Below, in pieces: positions 42,835-55,649 of a stretch of DNA of 64,000 nt (position 1 is its first letter; each line of letters opens with the position of its first letter). The position numbers and the translations under genes are program-made. Below the pieces are notes generated by a model. It was given only the letters and a program-made list of their open reading frames with translations. It did no database searches and was not told the DNA's origin. The DNA is from Cristatella mucedo (Eukaryota; Bryozoa; Phylactolaemata; Cristatellidae): assembly GCA_009760855.2 (NCBI GenBank), contig WPIO01000013.1, forward strand, positions 602,501 to 666,500, read 5' to 3'.

Positions 42835-43955
42835 GGGAAGGAGACAGGGAGGGAGGAAGCGAGGGAGGAGGAGAATAAGTTTGAGCAAATTCGGTGAAAA
42901 TAGAATTTCCAGACTCTCATGGATGTGGCTTGCCTTTAGCTGGACAAGCTGTTAGCTCGGTTCCTCCAATCCTTTGATTCATGCGACCGAATGGACCGGC
43001 AGTTTCAGGCTTTCCCATTAGCTGGGATTACGTTTTCAGATTTATCTCATCATAGTGGGACATCTTTGCGTAGCCACGTACTTTGTCGTGGCCGTGACCT
43101 TTTTTGAAAGTCTCATCCAAGTCAAATCAGCTAAAGGCGTGGAAATAACAAGCACATATTGAGAAACCAAATCCAGAATTAGTACCAGAGACTGGCACCA
43201 GCAAAAGTCTAAATCAGGTCTCAGGACGCATTCACGTGTGATATGCAATCAGCTGCAAGTATGGCTGTTCTCTTTTTTTTTTATGTGACTCTATGCTATG
43301 CAAGTTCTTTCACAGCACTATCGAACGTTGCTTAGAGTGAGATGAGGAAGGTTGGCAAGGAAGAGGGAACAGCAGCTGATCGCTTGAAGCCGGCTCTGGG
43401 ATTGACTTCTTGCAGCCCACTGGTCCATGCACAATCATGCTGTCCCTCTCTCCAGCAGCAGCCGATGATCCATCGTCGAATCACAATCAGATGGCATTTA
43501 AGGTGTTTTTGCTTGTAGTTGATGTCTCGTGCTGTTTCTTGAGACATCTTTGCCTGGCTATTTGGCTATTCCTGATTCCCCCAATCTTGGAGCTTATATC
43601 AGTGGGCTTGAAAGTGCAGCATCTCTTGTCTTTTGTGTAATCAGGACATTCCTCATTGGTCACTCCACCCTAGACTGTGCTACAAAAAGAAATCGGTTTT
43701 GAGTCCCTTTGCCACCAAATCGGCCTTTAACCAATAGATAGTAGCATTATGTGAACTCGGGTGTGTGCAGCTTGTAATATGCATTGGCTATGCTATGCCT
43801 GCAAAGATGCCTTGCATGGGTTCTTACTAGCACACTTGTATCTAACCAGGATCGTATCTTATCAGCACCATAGAGGCGCATAGACTTCCACGACTCTCTA
43901 GCCCTGCAGATGTTTCTGCTATGTAATATATAACAGTCGGCAGCCAGGATTTTCT
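42832..43955. other. Intronic sequence, nothing recognised
   Basis: Average composition. A - strand frame at 43,042-43,248 is open but unrecognised. Confidence 0.4.
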
Positions 43956-44165
43956 GTCATAGCAACTGCTGCCGATTGCACTACCTCTCACTGACCTGCA
44001 CCGACTTCCTAGCAAGCAGCGGCATCAAGTTTTGTTAGTCGCAGTTAGGTTCTTTGGTCAATCTTTTACTTGGGCTTACCCTTGGAGCTACTTACTACTT
44101 AGGTCATCCCTTCCACCTGCAAATTCTCCGACAGTGGTGTTTAATAGTAATAATAATAATTACTT
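43956..44165 (+). mobile_element. Probable decayed LINE-A C-terminal fragment
   Basis: CACTACCTCTCACTGACCTG, CACCGACTTCCTAGCAAGC and AGCGGCATCAAGTTTTG follow the order of the LINE-A segment encoding P-L-L-A-D-L-N-W-L-P-V-K-Q-R-I-D-F-K. Then GTTAGGTTCTTTGG and CTTGGAGCTAC follow, and an AATAATAAT run at 44,145-44,160 may be a tail. It is heavily mutated. Confidence 0.5.
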
Positions 44166-44761
44166 TCAATAGTTTGTAGGCAATTAGGTATGTGTTTTTA
44201 GATTGTGTGTATATACATTTCTCGCTTTATGGATAGCATTTGCTTAGCTTTTTATTGACTTTTAGCTTTCTTTTAAACGTAGTCAAGTCAGCGGTTGCCG
44301 TGGCAGCAGTCACTAGCGAGTCGCAAGCTTTGGGATTATTTCGTGTCCTTTGAGCTCATTCAGGATCGATAGTCTCAGTAGAGTCAACGTACCCTGCCTC
44401 GTCATAATCCTCTGTATACCTTTGCTGTCGCTTGAAAGTCTTGTAAGTTTTATTATCATGCCTGGAATGTTGGCAAAATATGTCGTTGCTTTTGGATCAA
44501 AACAGGCTTTGTAAGGCTGGTTTTTTTCTTCAATAAATTCCGAGGCAGCTCAACCATTCGGTGCCGTCATCTGCCGCCTGCTCTTAGCCGGCTTTGAATG
44601 ATGAAAACTGGTTGCCGATTTGAAGCGCTGCTTGTAGATGAGCCGATAGCCTGCCAAGCTCGGCCTGCATCCCGGGCGGCTCAAAAACTTCCAGCGAGAA
44701 TTTCTCGAAAGGCGCTGGCCGGCAAGTGATCGCCCGATGGCTCTCGCCTACTCCATTTCAG
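44166..44761. other. Intronic sequence, nothing recognised
   Basis: Average composition becoming GC-richer toward the next exon. Only the acceptor region (GCCTACTCCATTTCAG) at the right end is assigned. Confidence 0.45.
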
Positions 44762-44894
44762 ATGATTGGTGACAGCGTGGGCAAACTGAAAGGCACCATC
44801 GAGCGAGTGAAGAACCGCCTCAAAGGGACGCAGCCTTCGCCAAAGCCCGGAGGAGGCACAAAGCGAACGTCCTCATCAAAGGCCAGCGTCGGTG
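44762..44894 (+). CDS. Candidate exon 4, basic helix plus Gly/Ser/Lys tail
   Basis: The acceptor CTCCATTTCAG ends at 44,761 and the donor GGTG|GTACGT follows 44,894. It is 133 bases, entering in phase 0 (as exon 3 leaves) and leaving in phase 1. The translation M-I-G-D-S-V-G-K-L-K-G-T-I-E-R-V-K-N-R-L is an amphipathic basic helix, followed by a Pro/Gly/Ser/Lys segment (P-K-P-G-G-G-T-K-R-T-S-S-S-K). The high Lys content in a GC-rich locale is unlike chance translation. I recognise no family. The ATG here could alternatively be an internal transcript start. Confidence 0.5.
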
Positions 44895-45167
44895 GTACGT
44901 CGGTCGGTCTGTCCGGTCTTGCTCACTTGGCCAACTCCGCCTGCCTCTCTCTCTCTCCGCTTCGGTGCTCTCTTTTCGGTCCTCTCTTTGCTTTGTTTTC
45001 CCGGCTCCCTGCCATTGCCGGCAGCGCTCACTCACTCACTCACTCCGAGGACGCCTGCGTAGAGTGTGTAGAGAGCGGCCGGCCGTCGGTAGGCAGACCT
45101 TCACTCGACTTTCCTTTCGAGCTGCATTGCTGCACGGCTGCTGTGTCGGTAGCAGCCGTTGCGTTTC

Positions 45168-46368
<1,201 letters not shown>

Positions 46369-46482
46369 AGAGCCCGGAAGATAGGGAGAGCGGGTTCGTC
46401 CAGTGGGAGATAAACCCGCCGGAGAGCCTTCTCGATGACTATGGTGGTGTCTGGCTAGGCTACGATGAGTCGGACTATGGAG
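46369..46482 (+). CDS. Candidate exon 5, acidic/aromatic
   Basis: It lies between an acceptor (CTGGCCCTCTGCCATCAG, ending 46,368) and a consensus donor (TATGGAG|GTGAGT). It is 114 bases, phase 1 at both ends, matching exon 4. The translation is acidic and aromatic (E-S-G-F-V-Q-W-E-I-N-P-P-E, then L-L-D-D-Y-G-G-V-W-L-G-Y-D-E-S-D-Y-G-G). This composition is clearly non-random and contrasts with the surrounding low-complexity frames, making this the most protein-like exon in the window. No family recognised. Confidence 0.6.
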
Positions 46483-47904
46483 GTGAGTGGTGTCTGACCC
46501 CCTTCTCCAGTCTGTCTCTGACCCCGGGGTTTCTGCGTGCGCCTTCATGCCTGCAGCATGCTTTGTTCCTGCTGGCCTGCTGCTGCGTTGCCTGCCCCAC
46601 CCACCTGCCTGCTCGTGCATGCTGCGCTCTCCCCACGTGCTCGCGGCACGCGCATCAGGCACGGCCCTAAGTGTTTGTTTGGCTGCGTTTCGCCGACCAC
46701 TTGCAAGCTCCAGCTGCCGGATGTGCCGTCGGTCAGCTGCCAGTCAGCAGCTTTGTGCCCTCGCGCGTGTCCACGTGGATATGGTGCTCGGTGGTCTTAA
46801 ACGACTGCTGTTCTCGACCACTGTCGTGCGGCCATATGCCCATTAGCCTCCACGGTCAGGTTAAGGCTACTTGCCCCCATGCCTTGCAGCCACTTGACGA
46901 AGTAAATGGGTAACGTGTCTTTCCATCTCTAGCTGTAGTGCTTTGCCTTTGGCTTATCAGAGAGTTCGAGTCGACTGCCGGAGCTTGAATTTAATTTATG
47001 CGTACAGCTAGAGAGCCTCAGTGCATTAGCTTCGTATATTAGTTTTACTGGAGTCTGCTTCTAAGTAGAATCGGCAGCACCGTTGTTAGTGTCGTCTTTC
47101 TCTCTCTCCTCTCTCTCTCTCTCTCTCCTTTCTCTCTGTCGAGCTTTCTGCTTGTGTACTGGCCATAACGAGGCACTGGCTTGCTCCGATTGCAAGTCTC
47201 GATGTTTAGATCGAATGGAGAAAGTCACATGGTTTATCGGCATGGCATGGCCGGCACACAGGGCATCACGCGTTTATCCTTCGGGTTTTCACTTCTCTGC
47301 ACTTTCGATGCGCCGTTCTGCCGTTCTGTTCGTGCCCGTGCATGCAATGTGCTGTTTCACTTCAGTTGTGGCTTTTGGCAGCTTTGCCGATTTGTGCTTA
47401 CGGATACACGTGTTTTTGTCGCCTTAAGCTCGATTTCCTAGGCCAGCGATTTGTATTCTGTTCTTTTTTTTATCTTATTGCTTGAAAGCCTGCTAAAGTG
47501 TGATAGCGAACATTTCTTTCGGCACAGATTGCGTATATTAGCCGGGATTTTGCAGGGGGCTGCTGTACAACAGGCAAAGATATAGCACTATGCTAGTAAA
47601 TGAGTAGTTATAGCTATAGTACAGACACCATTCGTGGATCAACAAGCTTCACCAATTATTAACGTCATGATCACAATGTAATGCGATATACTTCTGTCTG
47701 CACTTCGGCAAACCCAGCCGACTAGATGGGTGCTATGTCAAAGAGGTCTACCCCAAAAAGAAAGTTTCTATGGAAGGTAGCGCTCAATCAGCAGCCAGCA
47801 GTGGCTACCTCAAGCAGCAAAGCACAAGCAGCAGTGAGCATATCTGAAGCCAGAAAGTAGCTGAGGCTGTAGCCGAGATGTTTCGGAAAGTAAGGCCGAA
47901 TAGT
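46483..47904. other. Start of a 13.6 kb candidate intron
   Basis: Overlapping frames continue to about 46,910 without a recognisable motif. A short CT-rich run (47,094-47,136) is the only simple repeat. The rest is unassigned. Confidence 0.4.
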
Positions 47905-47966
47905 ATTACCCTTGGGTTCTCTGAGGGTGCTTTATCAAGTGCATTGTCATTATTATTAATAGTAGT
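47905..47966 (+). mobile_element. LINE-A tail remnant
   Basis: CCCTTGGGTTCTCTGAGGG, TGCTTTATCAAGTGCATTG and TCATTATTATTAATAG are the last 60 bases of LINE-A. The left hairpin arm is missing. Confidence 0.75.
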
Positions 47967-48952
47967 ATTACCAATCAGAAATGAGGAGTTAAGCAAAAGG
48001 CCAATTGCAAAGTCTGCATTAACAATTGATCACCAGGGTATGGTGATGAGTAATTTGCGATTCGATAACTCATGAAAAACTGCTGTGTGTGCGAGCTGTA
48101 TAGCTTGCAACCTAAATCTGTCCTAGTGATTCTAGTCCGACTCATCATGTGTTCCAGATGTGCCACATGCGACCGATGCAAGGATATATTAAAAATTAAA
48201 TTAAAGTTAAAAATTAAAGTTAAAGCATAACTGTGCCAGCAGCATTTTATACCAGTGGATGACCATTCTGCAGAATAATACAATGAACAGACGCGACGCC
48301 GAGTCCTGCACAGCCTGCCAATAATTCCCAGCAGCTAGTTCGTGTCCGCTTACCTTTAACTAAAAATCTGGAATTTGATGAAAGTGTCTACCGAGGAGCT
48401 AAGCGCCTAAAACTGAGCTCCATAAGGCAGCAGAACTGGGCTTTAAGCCTCGGCTTTTTTAGATTGCCACGAGAATGCCCGAGCCAAACTGCAGCGTGGA
48501 GCTGTAACAGTTACGCGTACTGCGGTGGGGTACCAGAGACCGTGTGCTTGGCTTGACTTTGTGTCTTCGAGGTTCTGGATTCAAACAGCTGAACCTATGG
48601 TGCTTTCCTTTTGGCAAGACGAAGAAAGGGCTCAATAAATAGGCAGTGGCTGGCACGGGCACTATGCTTCTGGTCGAAATGGGCTACTGCAGGAGCTGGG
48701 AACAGGCAGCCTAATTCACCTGAAGAGGGTGCCCAGTGCCTGCGCTCAGCTAGCACTGTCCAACTGACGAGTCCAGCAATGAAAATACTGTTGCAGCAAC
48801 TGCGACTGGGCTAATGAACGGCCAATTAAAGGTCGGTTTGCAATACTCTTAACAAAGCACCAGAGGGGTTATATGATATGAATTGCAACTAAACCAAAAG
48901 CACAAGTCTACATTAAGCGAACTAGCAGTTTGGCTTTTTTTTAATTGTGTGA
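47967..48952. other. Intronic sequence, nothing recognised
   Basis: Average composition. A short local repeat AAAATTAAATTAAAGTTAA occurs near 48,190-48,225. Nothing else was assigned. Confidence 0.45.
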
Positions 48953-49115
48953 CTAATAATAATAATTATAATTATAAGGCACTCGATAAAGCACCCTCAG
49001 AGCACTCAATCTCTCTTTAGGTGCTTTACATTTGCTGCAAAAAACACGATCGAATGGTGAGTTGTATAATGCTTGATAAACAACAAGACTAACATTGTTA
49101 GGGGACTACTCTTTC
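48953..49115 (-). mobile_element. LINE-A 3' UTR and tail
   Basis: The + strand reads TAATAATAATAATTATAATT, GGCACTCGATAAAGCACCC, TCAGAGCACTCAATCTCTC, TTTAGGTGCTTTACATTTGC, then the UTR phrases (CGAATGGTGAG, ATGCTTGATAAACAACAAG). Outer hairpin arms read AAAGCACC/GGTGCTTT here. Both arms differ from the 26.8 kb copy at the same paired position, so pairing is kept. Confidence 0.9.
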
Positions 49116-49639
49116 CGGGTTCAAGCTTTTGTCAGAGTTCCGGTTAATCGACCTATTCTTCTAATTTTACCAACCATTGATTGACCCGTACAAGTGGGGC
49201 TGCCGTATGCAGTATTTTCCAACTAATGCTTATATTTATACCATCTGCCTTGCTTTTATTGTGCTGGGCAGTCAGCAACAGCTTGCAATAAGCCACCAGC
49301 TCATCCAGTCCTTGTTCCTTAAGTCATCTACTCATTGCGTTCTGGCTTACGGCCGTTCTGGTTGTTTGGTAGAGACTCTAGAAGTGCATTTTAGCAGTCG
49401 TAAACCTGTCCTTCAGAGCTCTGCTTTTCAGGAGCCGGTCCTTCCTCGGAGAAGTTACTCAAGTTTCGGCAAGGCCACCTGCAATGGCCACCTGACCCAA
49501 AAAAGTTTTCCGATCCTGATATAAAGCCCGTTAATCTAATCTGCTGTAATTATGTGCAATATATTTAGTCCCAAGTATATTAATTCTTATTGCTAAAATG
49601 AAGTTACACAGCCACAATAAGCAATAATCTGTCCGAGAA
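49116..49639. other. Intronic sequence, nothing recognised
   Basis: A 115-codon + strand frame (49,177-49,524) is open but unrecognised. I see no repeat-family match. Confidence 0.4.
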
Positions 49640-50460
49640 GCTCCGGTAGAGAGCAGACTAAGCATTTGCAAACAACTGGGCATATTATTCACTAAACGTC
49701 TGGGAAACTTGAGAGAAGTCATTCCTTAGATGTGATGCAACTAACCTGAGCTCTGAGCTTTCTATCCAATTCACCCAGAGACACTCAATGGGATTCAGGT
49801 CTGAAGATTGACTGGGTCACTGCATTAGCCTAATGACCCTAAACGAAATTCAGCAGTGTCGTTGAAAAATGTTTCGACGCCCTTAATTGCCTGCTTAGGC
49901 TTAATTTCCCAGGTACTGCACCACTTTAGAGGAGTTCTAATTAAACGTCTCATGTCATGATCCCTTGTATCCATTGCAGAAGCAGCTCCAGATCATGATC
50001 CCTTGGGTGCCAAATTTCTTCAGATTTGCATCTGCAGTAGGCAGTTATCATTGAAACCTTCATTGAAGCAACGATGCAGTACTTCATACATTTTCAGTTG
50101 CCCAAAATGGTGAATTTACTCTCATTGCCCCATTTATTTTTGCTCTAGTCTTTGTGATAGTCCGGTGTGCCCTCACCCCAGCTCCCACTCCAAATGAGAC
50201 GCACTATGCAAGGCAGGCAGTAGTTGCTTCCTTTTGCTGGTTCTGAGCAAACGTTGTTGCCTTGTTCATCTAGTCGATGCCGACGGTATCCTTACCAACT
50301 AGCTTTCCAGCAGCAGCCTGCAGGCTCCTCGCAAGGGTTAAACGATATCTAAAGCTTCACTCTTTTATCAGTCCGTCCTATCGGGTAAAGTGACAGGTGG
50401 GTGGCCCGGTCTCTTTGGTTTACCAATGATACCGGTCGTAGCCATCTTATTTATGTTGTA
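49640..50460 (-). pseudogene. Tc1/mariner-like transposase relic
   Basis: The - strand retains the order of a Tc1-like transposase: a G-K-P-K-R-P-G-H-P-P linker-type motif (about 50,400-50,440), W-G-N-E-S-K-F-T-I (about 50,105-50,137, the first catalytic block, where the usual Asp is Asn), I-M-I-W-S-C-F-C-N-G-Y-K-G (near 50,000-49,950), P-S-Q-S-S-D-L-N-P-I-E-C-L-W (about 49,770-49,815) and an F-P-R-R-L-V-N-N-M-P-S-C-L end (about 49,640-49,735). The frames shift several times and stops are frequent. No terminal inverted repeats were identified by eye. It differs clearly from the relic at 57.9-58.9 kb. Confidence 0.8.
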
Positions 50461-50562
50461 TCCCACCAAAGTCTCACTAATTTGATATTGTATAGCTATT
50501 GCAACGTTACAGAGCCCCGTTTAATAAAAAGCCCACATTTGGCCCTTCGTAAAGGCAGTCAA

Positions 50563-50740
50563 GTAGATAATAATTATAATAATAATAATAATGCACTTGA
50601 TAAAGCGCCCTCAGAGAAAATCTCTTTCTAGGCGCTTTACATTTGCTGCAAAGAGACATGCAATTGAATGGTAAGTAAAATCATGCTTGAAAAACAAACA
50701 AAATTAATAATATGGTTAATAGTCGTGGGCATGCCGGTTG
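50563..50740 (-). mobile_element. LINE-A 3' UTR and tail
   Basis: The + strand reads AATAATAATAATAATGCACT, TGATAAAGCGCCCTCAGAG, AAAATCTCTTTCTAGGCGC, TTTACATTTGCTGCAAAGAG, then UTR phrases (TCATGCTTGAAAAACAAAC, TAATATGGTTAATAGTCG) matching 26,700-26,760. The outer stem is intact; the loop has a short deletion. Confidence 0.9.
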
Positions 50741-51849
50741 GTGATAGCTTGAGGCTAGGAAAGATCAGTCGGTGCACTGCAATTTGGATGCTATTGGACT
50801 TGTACAAGTACATCCGAAAACGGACAGTGAAGTAGTTTTCAAGGAACTGTAAAATGAAGAATCTGCCATTTTGATTGCATTTTAAAATTCTTAGGTGCTT
50901 TCTCTCGTTGTTATATGCTGGCATATGAAAACGCTAACGTGAAAGGCACCGTGTTATCTGGGCACATTGGTTCACTATGCTTTTGCTCTAATGTTTCACG
51001 GTCGAAGGCCTACTAATCCTGATCAATAAGGGGTCACTGATACTTTTTTGCTCGAATGTACACACAGATACGAAAAGGAAATGTTCAATACAGCAACTAT
51101 TTAAAACAGTTTCGATCTTTATGTATTGTAGCTTGCTTTGTGATTGTCACAGCTGCTTGTGCTCCTTTTTTTCGCAGTGCAGAGGTCTCAGTAATGATGC
51201 ACAATTTTGGTTATACAAAGCTGCAGGCAAGCATGTCAAGCATGCAGGCTGCTGATTTGATCGTGTCTCTCACGGTGCCAGTAAGCAGTGCGCTCTCACC
51301 TTCTCCGTATATTATAGGAGTATGGCTAGGGCCAACAGAGGTCAGCATACCGGAACAGAACCCTGTTGCCTGGAACTCTCCAACAGCTGCAACTGTGGAA
51401 CAAAATGTGGCAGCCATCGTATCTGATGCTGCTCAGGTGGACGTACCCATTGAGGTACGATAGCTGCATGGTTATTGCAGATAGAAAAACCTGTGGCCAT
51501 ACCGTTTAAAGGGCAACCACTGTTAAGCAAACAGCACTGAGTTTATTCAATTAAATTGGAGCAGGGCCATAGCTTCGCCTGAGATTTTCAATTTCGTGTT
51601 ACGTCTCTAAAGAGTGATGCCTCGGGATTTGGCCAAATGAAACCGTCTGCATTGGAATGTGGCCAGAAACCAGTTGGGCAGCCTACGAAGGAGTCCTTCG
51701 GTCCGATACTGCTGCTGCTGGTGAAGCCACACGAGCACGGCCACTCGATAATGTGCTTGATGTTGCCTAATTTCACTAGGCCAATTTGTATGTGCATGCA
51801 TGCATATGGGCGGTGTTCGCAAGTGCTCGTGCTCATGGGCATGCACACG
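50741..51849. other. Intronic sequence, nothing recognised
   Basis: A 135-codon + strand frame (51,056-51,463) is open, with a moderately protein-like translation, but both strands are open in part and no splice chain with compatible phase was found. I do not claim an exon. Confidence 0.35.
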
Positions 51850-51993
51850 GCGTGCATGTGTATGTGGGTGTGTGTGCACACGTGTGTGCTTGCGTGTGTG
51901 TGGATGTGTGTGGATGTGTGTGCGTGTGCGCGCACGTGTGTGTGTGTGTGTGTGAGAGAGAGAAAGAGAGAGAGGGAGAGAGAAAGAGAGAAC
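51850..51993 (+). repeat. GT-rich then GA-rich low-complexity tract
   Basis: Imperfect TGTGTGGATGTGTG units pass into a GT run (51,937-51,954) and then an AG/AAAG run (51,953-51,991). Confidence 0.93.
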
Positions 51994-53089
51994 AAGAAAT
52001 TTTGTTCGTTTTTATAGGACCATACCTAATGACTTTTATTTCTTAGTTTTTCATTTATTAAGAGTGGCAATTCTTCTTTGCGTCAGCTTACTCTAGGGTG
52101 TTCTTTGGGCTTACTGTATGGTGTGATCTGGTTAAACTGCACCGAGCTTTAGTGCTGAAGTAGTGCTTGTCACCTGGCAACAGTTAGGGGCTTTAACCCT
52201 GAGCTGCCTTGCTGTCCAGGTCTTAGGCTGGTTATTCCTGAGGACACCACTTGCTGCATGCCACATCACTGTTGCTAATGCTCAGTTGATCGTTAGCAGT
52301 GCTTATATGATAATGCAAACCTTTTAGAATGACCTAGTTGCTTTGAGCACTTTTTGGAACTTTTTTTCTAGAACTTTGTGCAACTTCTAGCAGAGTTTGT
52401 CCCTTCTTCTATGTCCACCTCTCCTCTAGATAAACCGAGGAAGTCCGCACCCACACCATTCATCGCTAGCCTAAGTGAATAAACTGTTGTAAAACTCTTC
52501 GAAGATGCATACTCCTAATCCAGACCATTGCACTAACTTGGAAGTTGACAGTTTGTATGTTTATTGTGCTATATGATGTGACATCTTTTGTCTGGGCTCT
52601 TAAGCGATAAGTAAAATGAATTGATTCTCACCACCAAAGTCAGCCTATATCACAGCTTGGCTGCATGCAAAACGAGCATTTACCAATCTTTCCACCGGGA
52701 TGCAGTGTGCTGCTTGGAGGCATGCTGAATTAATTTGCACCCATGAAGAAATGCCAGGTTTTTTCCAACCTGTCTTCCTTGTATCTAAGGCTGAAATAAA
52801 AAAATGCAAGGATTACTAAAATCAGGCTTAAAAGGGTCTCCAAAAAGTCTGCACTCATCGTCCACCGTTCGGCGTTCGAGGATTGTTTTAGGTCGTATTA
52901 AGCCATTTTACATAAAGCTACATCCACATTTTATTGAGAAATTGTCGTATCGTAAAGAAATTATCCGAAAGTGTGATTGTCCACTATCGATTGCCTTTAC
53001 CACTATCAAACTAGCCCACTGCCCTGTGATCCACTGGGCACTTTGCAGAGCGTTGCTCTAAGTTCTTTTTTTGTTTGGCACGATCGGAA
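51994..53089. other. Intronic sequence, nothing recognised
   Basis: Average to AT-rich composition. An 85-codon + strand frame (52,804-53,061) is unrecognised and may be a decayed transposon piece. Confidence 0.4.
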
Positions 53090-54010
53090 CCGATTAGGTA
53101 TCCATCCCCCACTGCCATATCTACTGGGCTGCAACCTCTAGGTCGCTCTTCTGATCTTCCCCCTTCATGCCTATCTCAATTGAACTCTATGCTAAATTTA
53201 TCTCCTTGGCGTAGATGACTCCCCAAGTGTTGCTTTCCCAGCAAGTCTCCTTACTTACTGTGTAGACCTGTTGCTGCCCACCATAACAAGTGTCGTAGTT
53301 ATGTTCCTGCTTACCGATGACTAGTCCCCTGCCCTCTGAAAAATGCTGTTGCCATGCCACTCATTAAGTGGCGGAGCCTAGAGCTCGTGTACCTAAGTCA
53401 CTTTCGTCCAGCTTTTCTCTAATTCTTCTCCAAGACACGAATGTTTGGTCACCTGCCAGCTTATCGATTATGCCAGTTCATCAGAATTAGCTAGAAGGTC
53501 CCCCGTGGGATTTAGAGCTAAGGATTTCCCAGGAGCTGCTCTGCTGCACATTTGCAATGACCTTCTGATTAATGCTGATCAGGTTAGGGGTTCTCTGCTA
53601 GTTTTCCTAGATCTCTCAGCACAAGTAAACTCATATTACCACCCGATCCTTTTGCAGGTCCTCTCCTCATGCTTAGGTGTCAGTGGCACAGTGCTAAACT
53701 GAGTTAGGTTCTACCTCACATAGATACACCAGAGTGAAGAGGACATAGTTGTTGTCATCGGGATGGGGTTCCTTAAAGACACATCTGCTCCGAATTTCTG
53801 AACTGCTCCCAGGCTTCTTGCTGTAGCACTTGCTTATCTGACTCAAGCCATTTAGCTGTGCCACTAACCAGCTTCAACTCGCTTGGAAGCCTTTGTTTAG
53901 GTTTTTGTTTTTCCAAACCCTGAAGCTCATTACCCACTGACATTGTGACATCTCCTGACTTGACTATATTTAAAAAGAAGCTAAAAATCCCTTTATTCAT
54001 CACAGCAGTT
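53090..54010 (+). mobile_element. Degenerate LINE-A with deletions
   Basis: It retains the order of LINE-A RT. Text near 53,262-53,370 (TGTTGCTGCCCACCATAACA, AATGCTGTTGCCATGCCACT) corresponds to the part before N-Y-R-P-V. At 53,505-53,702 it encodes G-F-R-A-K-D-F and V-F-L-D-L-S-A with L-S-S-C-L-G-V-S-G-T. The catalytic box is then missing. The C-terminal region follows at 53,780-54,010 (on the + strand AAAAAGAAGCTAAAAATCC near 53,975). Many stops are present. Confidence 0.85.
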
Positions 54011-54180
54011 GCTCTGTCCGTGGCAAGTGTTCTTTATGTACTTTGGCATGTTGAAGTAACGTATATTATCAACTTACCAGTGGACATGCTTTCTTCCACA
54101 ATGAATATAGCACATTGAGCTTTTGTTCCTCATGGTACTTTACCTAAAGTGGCTGTACATGACTAAATAATTAAAATAAA

Positions 54181-54350
54181 TGCTAGCTGATTTAGCAGCC
54201 TCTTTTGTATAGGGACAGAAGAGCCTTTACGGCTATTGCCACAGCTTGCAGTAGCAATAAAGAATCACCCACTGCAGGATTCGAACCCACAACCTCGGGG
54301 CCGAGATTGTGAAAAGCAACCACCTGACCTAGTGTGTCATCACGGCTCAC
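54181..54350 (-). mobile_element. SINE-A copy, nearly complete
   Basis: The + strand shows TGCTAGCTGATTTAGCAGCC, TATAGGGACAGAAGAGCC, TTTACGGCTATTGCCACAGC, CCACTGCAGGATTCGAACCC, ACAACCTCGGGGCCGAG and TGTCATCACGGCTCACC. Read on the - strand this is a tRNA-like head with B box GGTTCGAATCC. It is closely similar to the copies at 55.44 and 60.32 kb. Confidence 0.9.
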
Positions 54351-54444
54351 CGACTATTGTTAATGTTTAGCGACTTGTGAATTCGATTATGCAGTTTGAA
54401 GGCTTTATGCCATAATACTTATGATAAAACTAAAGTAGACTCTG

Positions 54445-54557
54445 GCTGAATCAGCAGCTAATTTTTGTTTGCTGTAGAACAAACCTAGCGTCGGTCATCG
54501 AGCACCCTAAGATAACTTAATCTCAATTCGGTGTTTTCCAAATCGCCACAAGAGGGG
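54445..54557 (-). mobile_element. SINE-A end fused to SINE-B end
   Basis: At 54,445-54,480 the SINE-A 3' end appears (GGCTGAATCAGCAGC on +). At 54,500-54,557 a SINE-B tail appears (GAGCACCCTAAGATAACTTA, ATCTCAATTCGGTG on +). Neither has its tRNA head. Either one 5'-truncated SINE inserted beside another, or the two were joined by rearrangement. Confidence 0.65.
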
Positions 54558-54740
54558 TATTAAGCAATATTTAACGAAAAACAAGGTATCCTACTTGGGC
54601 AAGTATGCAAAAGCACACCATTGTCACGCCAAGGCAAGCATGCAAAGTGCACAAAAGATTCACAACCACTGGTTACTTGGACCCCATTAATAGCAACACT
54701 TAATCAGCCATGCATAATTAGGCTGATAAGTAAATAAACA

Positions 54741-54892
54741 TTTGCTGATTTACAGCCTCATTTTTCATAATGGCAGAAGAGCCTTATGGGCTATCACCAC
54801 TGTTTGCAGTTGACAATAAAGTATCGCCCACTGCAGGATTCGAACCTACGGCCTCTGTCGTGAAGAACGAGCACCTTACCTCGTGGGCAAAG
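54741..54892 (-). mobile_element. SINE-A copy
   Basis: The + strand shows ATTTGCTGATTTACAGCC, GCAGAAGAGCCTTATGGGC, TATCACCACTGTTTGCAG, CCCACTGCAGGATTCGAACC, then ACGAGCACCTTACCTCG. B box and head are recognisable. A little more diverged than the 54.2 kb copy. Confidence 0.88.
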
Positions 54893-55274
54893 CACAAAGG
54901 AAAAATTAGGTCCACTGAGGCATTATCCAAAACCATGTCACCACTCTTTTTAATCAGCCCGTGAACAGTTTTATTGCGCACAGCCACACAGAAGCACAAT
55001 GTACTCGGGCTGCTCAAGTGCTCAGTTAGAGGAGTAAGACGGTTTTCAGATTCTTTTTGAAGGGTTTCAGATCATGAGATGACGTGATATCGGTTGGCGG
55101 TGAGTTCCAAGCTTGAAGCTTAGCACCTGAATGTACAGACACGGTGGTGGCTCGCCAATAAGACTAATCTGTTGACTGTAACGTTATTTATGGTCAGCAA
55201 CCTGGCATGACTTGTAATAGTTGCTGTTTCCATGTCGGAGGTAGTGCGATGCCGATAAGAGATTAGTGCCGATG

Positions 55275-55396
55275 TTAGTTTGGATAGCACCCTAAGAGAA
55301 CTCAATCTCTATTCAGGCGCCACACATATGCCACTGGGCTAGAGCCTGGCCTTCGCATACATTCACCTTAACCAGTGGGCCAAACCAGCTTGCTGG
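55275..55396 (-). mobile_element. SINE-B copy
   Basis: The + strand shows GGATAGCACCCTAAGAGAAC, TCAATCTCTATTCAGGCGC, CACACATATGCCACTGGGC, ATTCACCTTAACCAGTGGGC and CAAACCAGC. Its A-box-like TGGCCCACTGGTTAAGGTG lies on the - strand. Part of the region between A and B boxes is deleted. Confidence 0.85.
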
Positions 55397-55436
55397 CTTA
55401 GGATGACTTGCTGCTGAATATTGCTAAGCCAGTAGT

Positions 55437-55612
55437 AGGAGCCGTGATGGCACACTAGGTTGCTTTTCACGACCTTGCGTGGGTTTGACGACGGTCGTGG
55501 GTTTGAATCCTGCGGTGGGCGATCCATTATTGCTGCTCTTGCAAGCGGTGGTGATAGCCGTAAAGGCTCTTCTGTCGCTATACAAAACAGGCTGTTGAAT
55601 CAGCTAGTATTT
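55437..55612 (+). mobile_element. SINE-A copy, complete, sense
   Basis: The best sense-strand example. The A-box region TGATGGCACACTAGG begins at about 55,445, the B box GTGGGTTTGAATCCTGCGG lies at about 55,497-55,515, then GCGATCCATTATTGCTGC, GGTGATAGCCGTAAAGGCTC, CTGTCGCTATACAAAAC and AGGCTGTTGAATCAGCTAG. A pol III internal promoter of tRNA spacing is therefore present. Confidence 0.9.
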
Positions 55613-55649
55613 ATTTATGATTTACCTAGGCAGTAGCGTTTGCTTGACT

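Noticed and set aside
51056-51463. A 135-codon frame as an exon
   Set aside because: Moderately protein-like but no compatible splice borders, and the opposite strand is open in part.
54830-54850. tRNA gene, suggested by GGTTCGAATCC-type B boxes
   Set aside because: The B boxes belong to SINE-A copies with a conserved non-tRNA 3' half. No acceptor-stem pairing or complete cloverleaf was seen at any of them.
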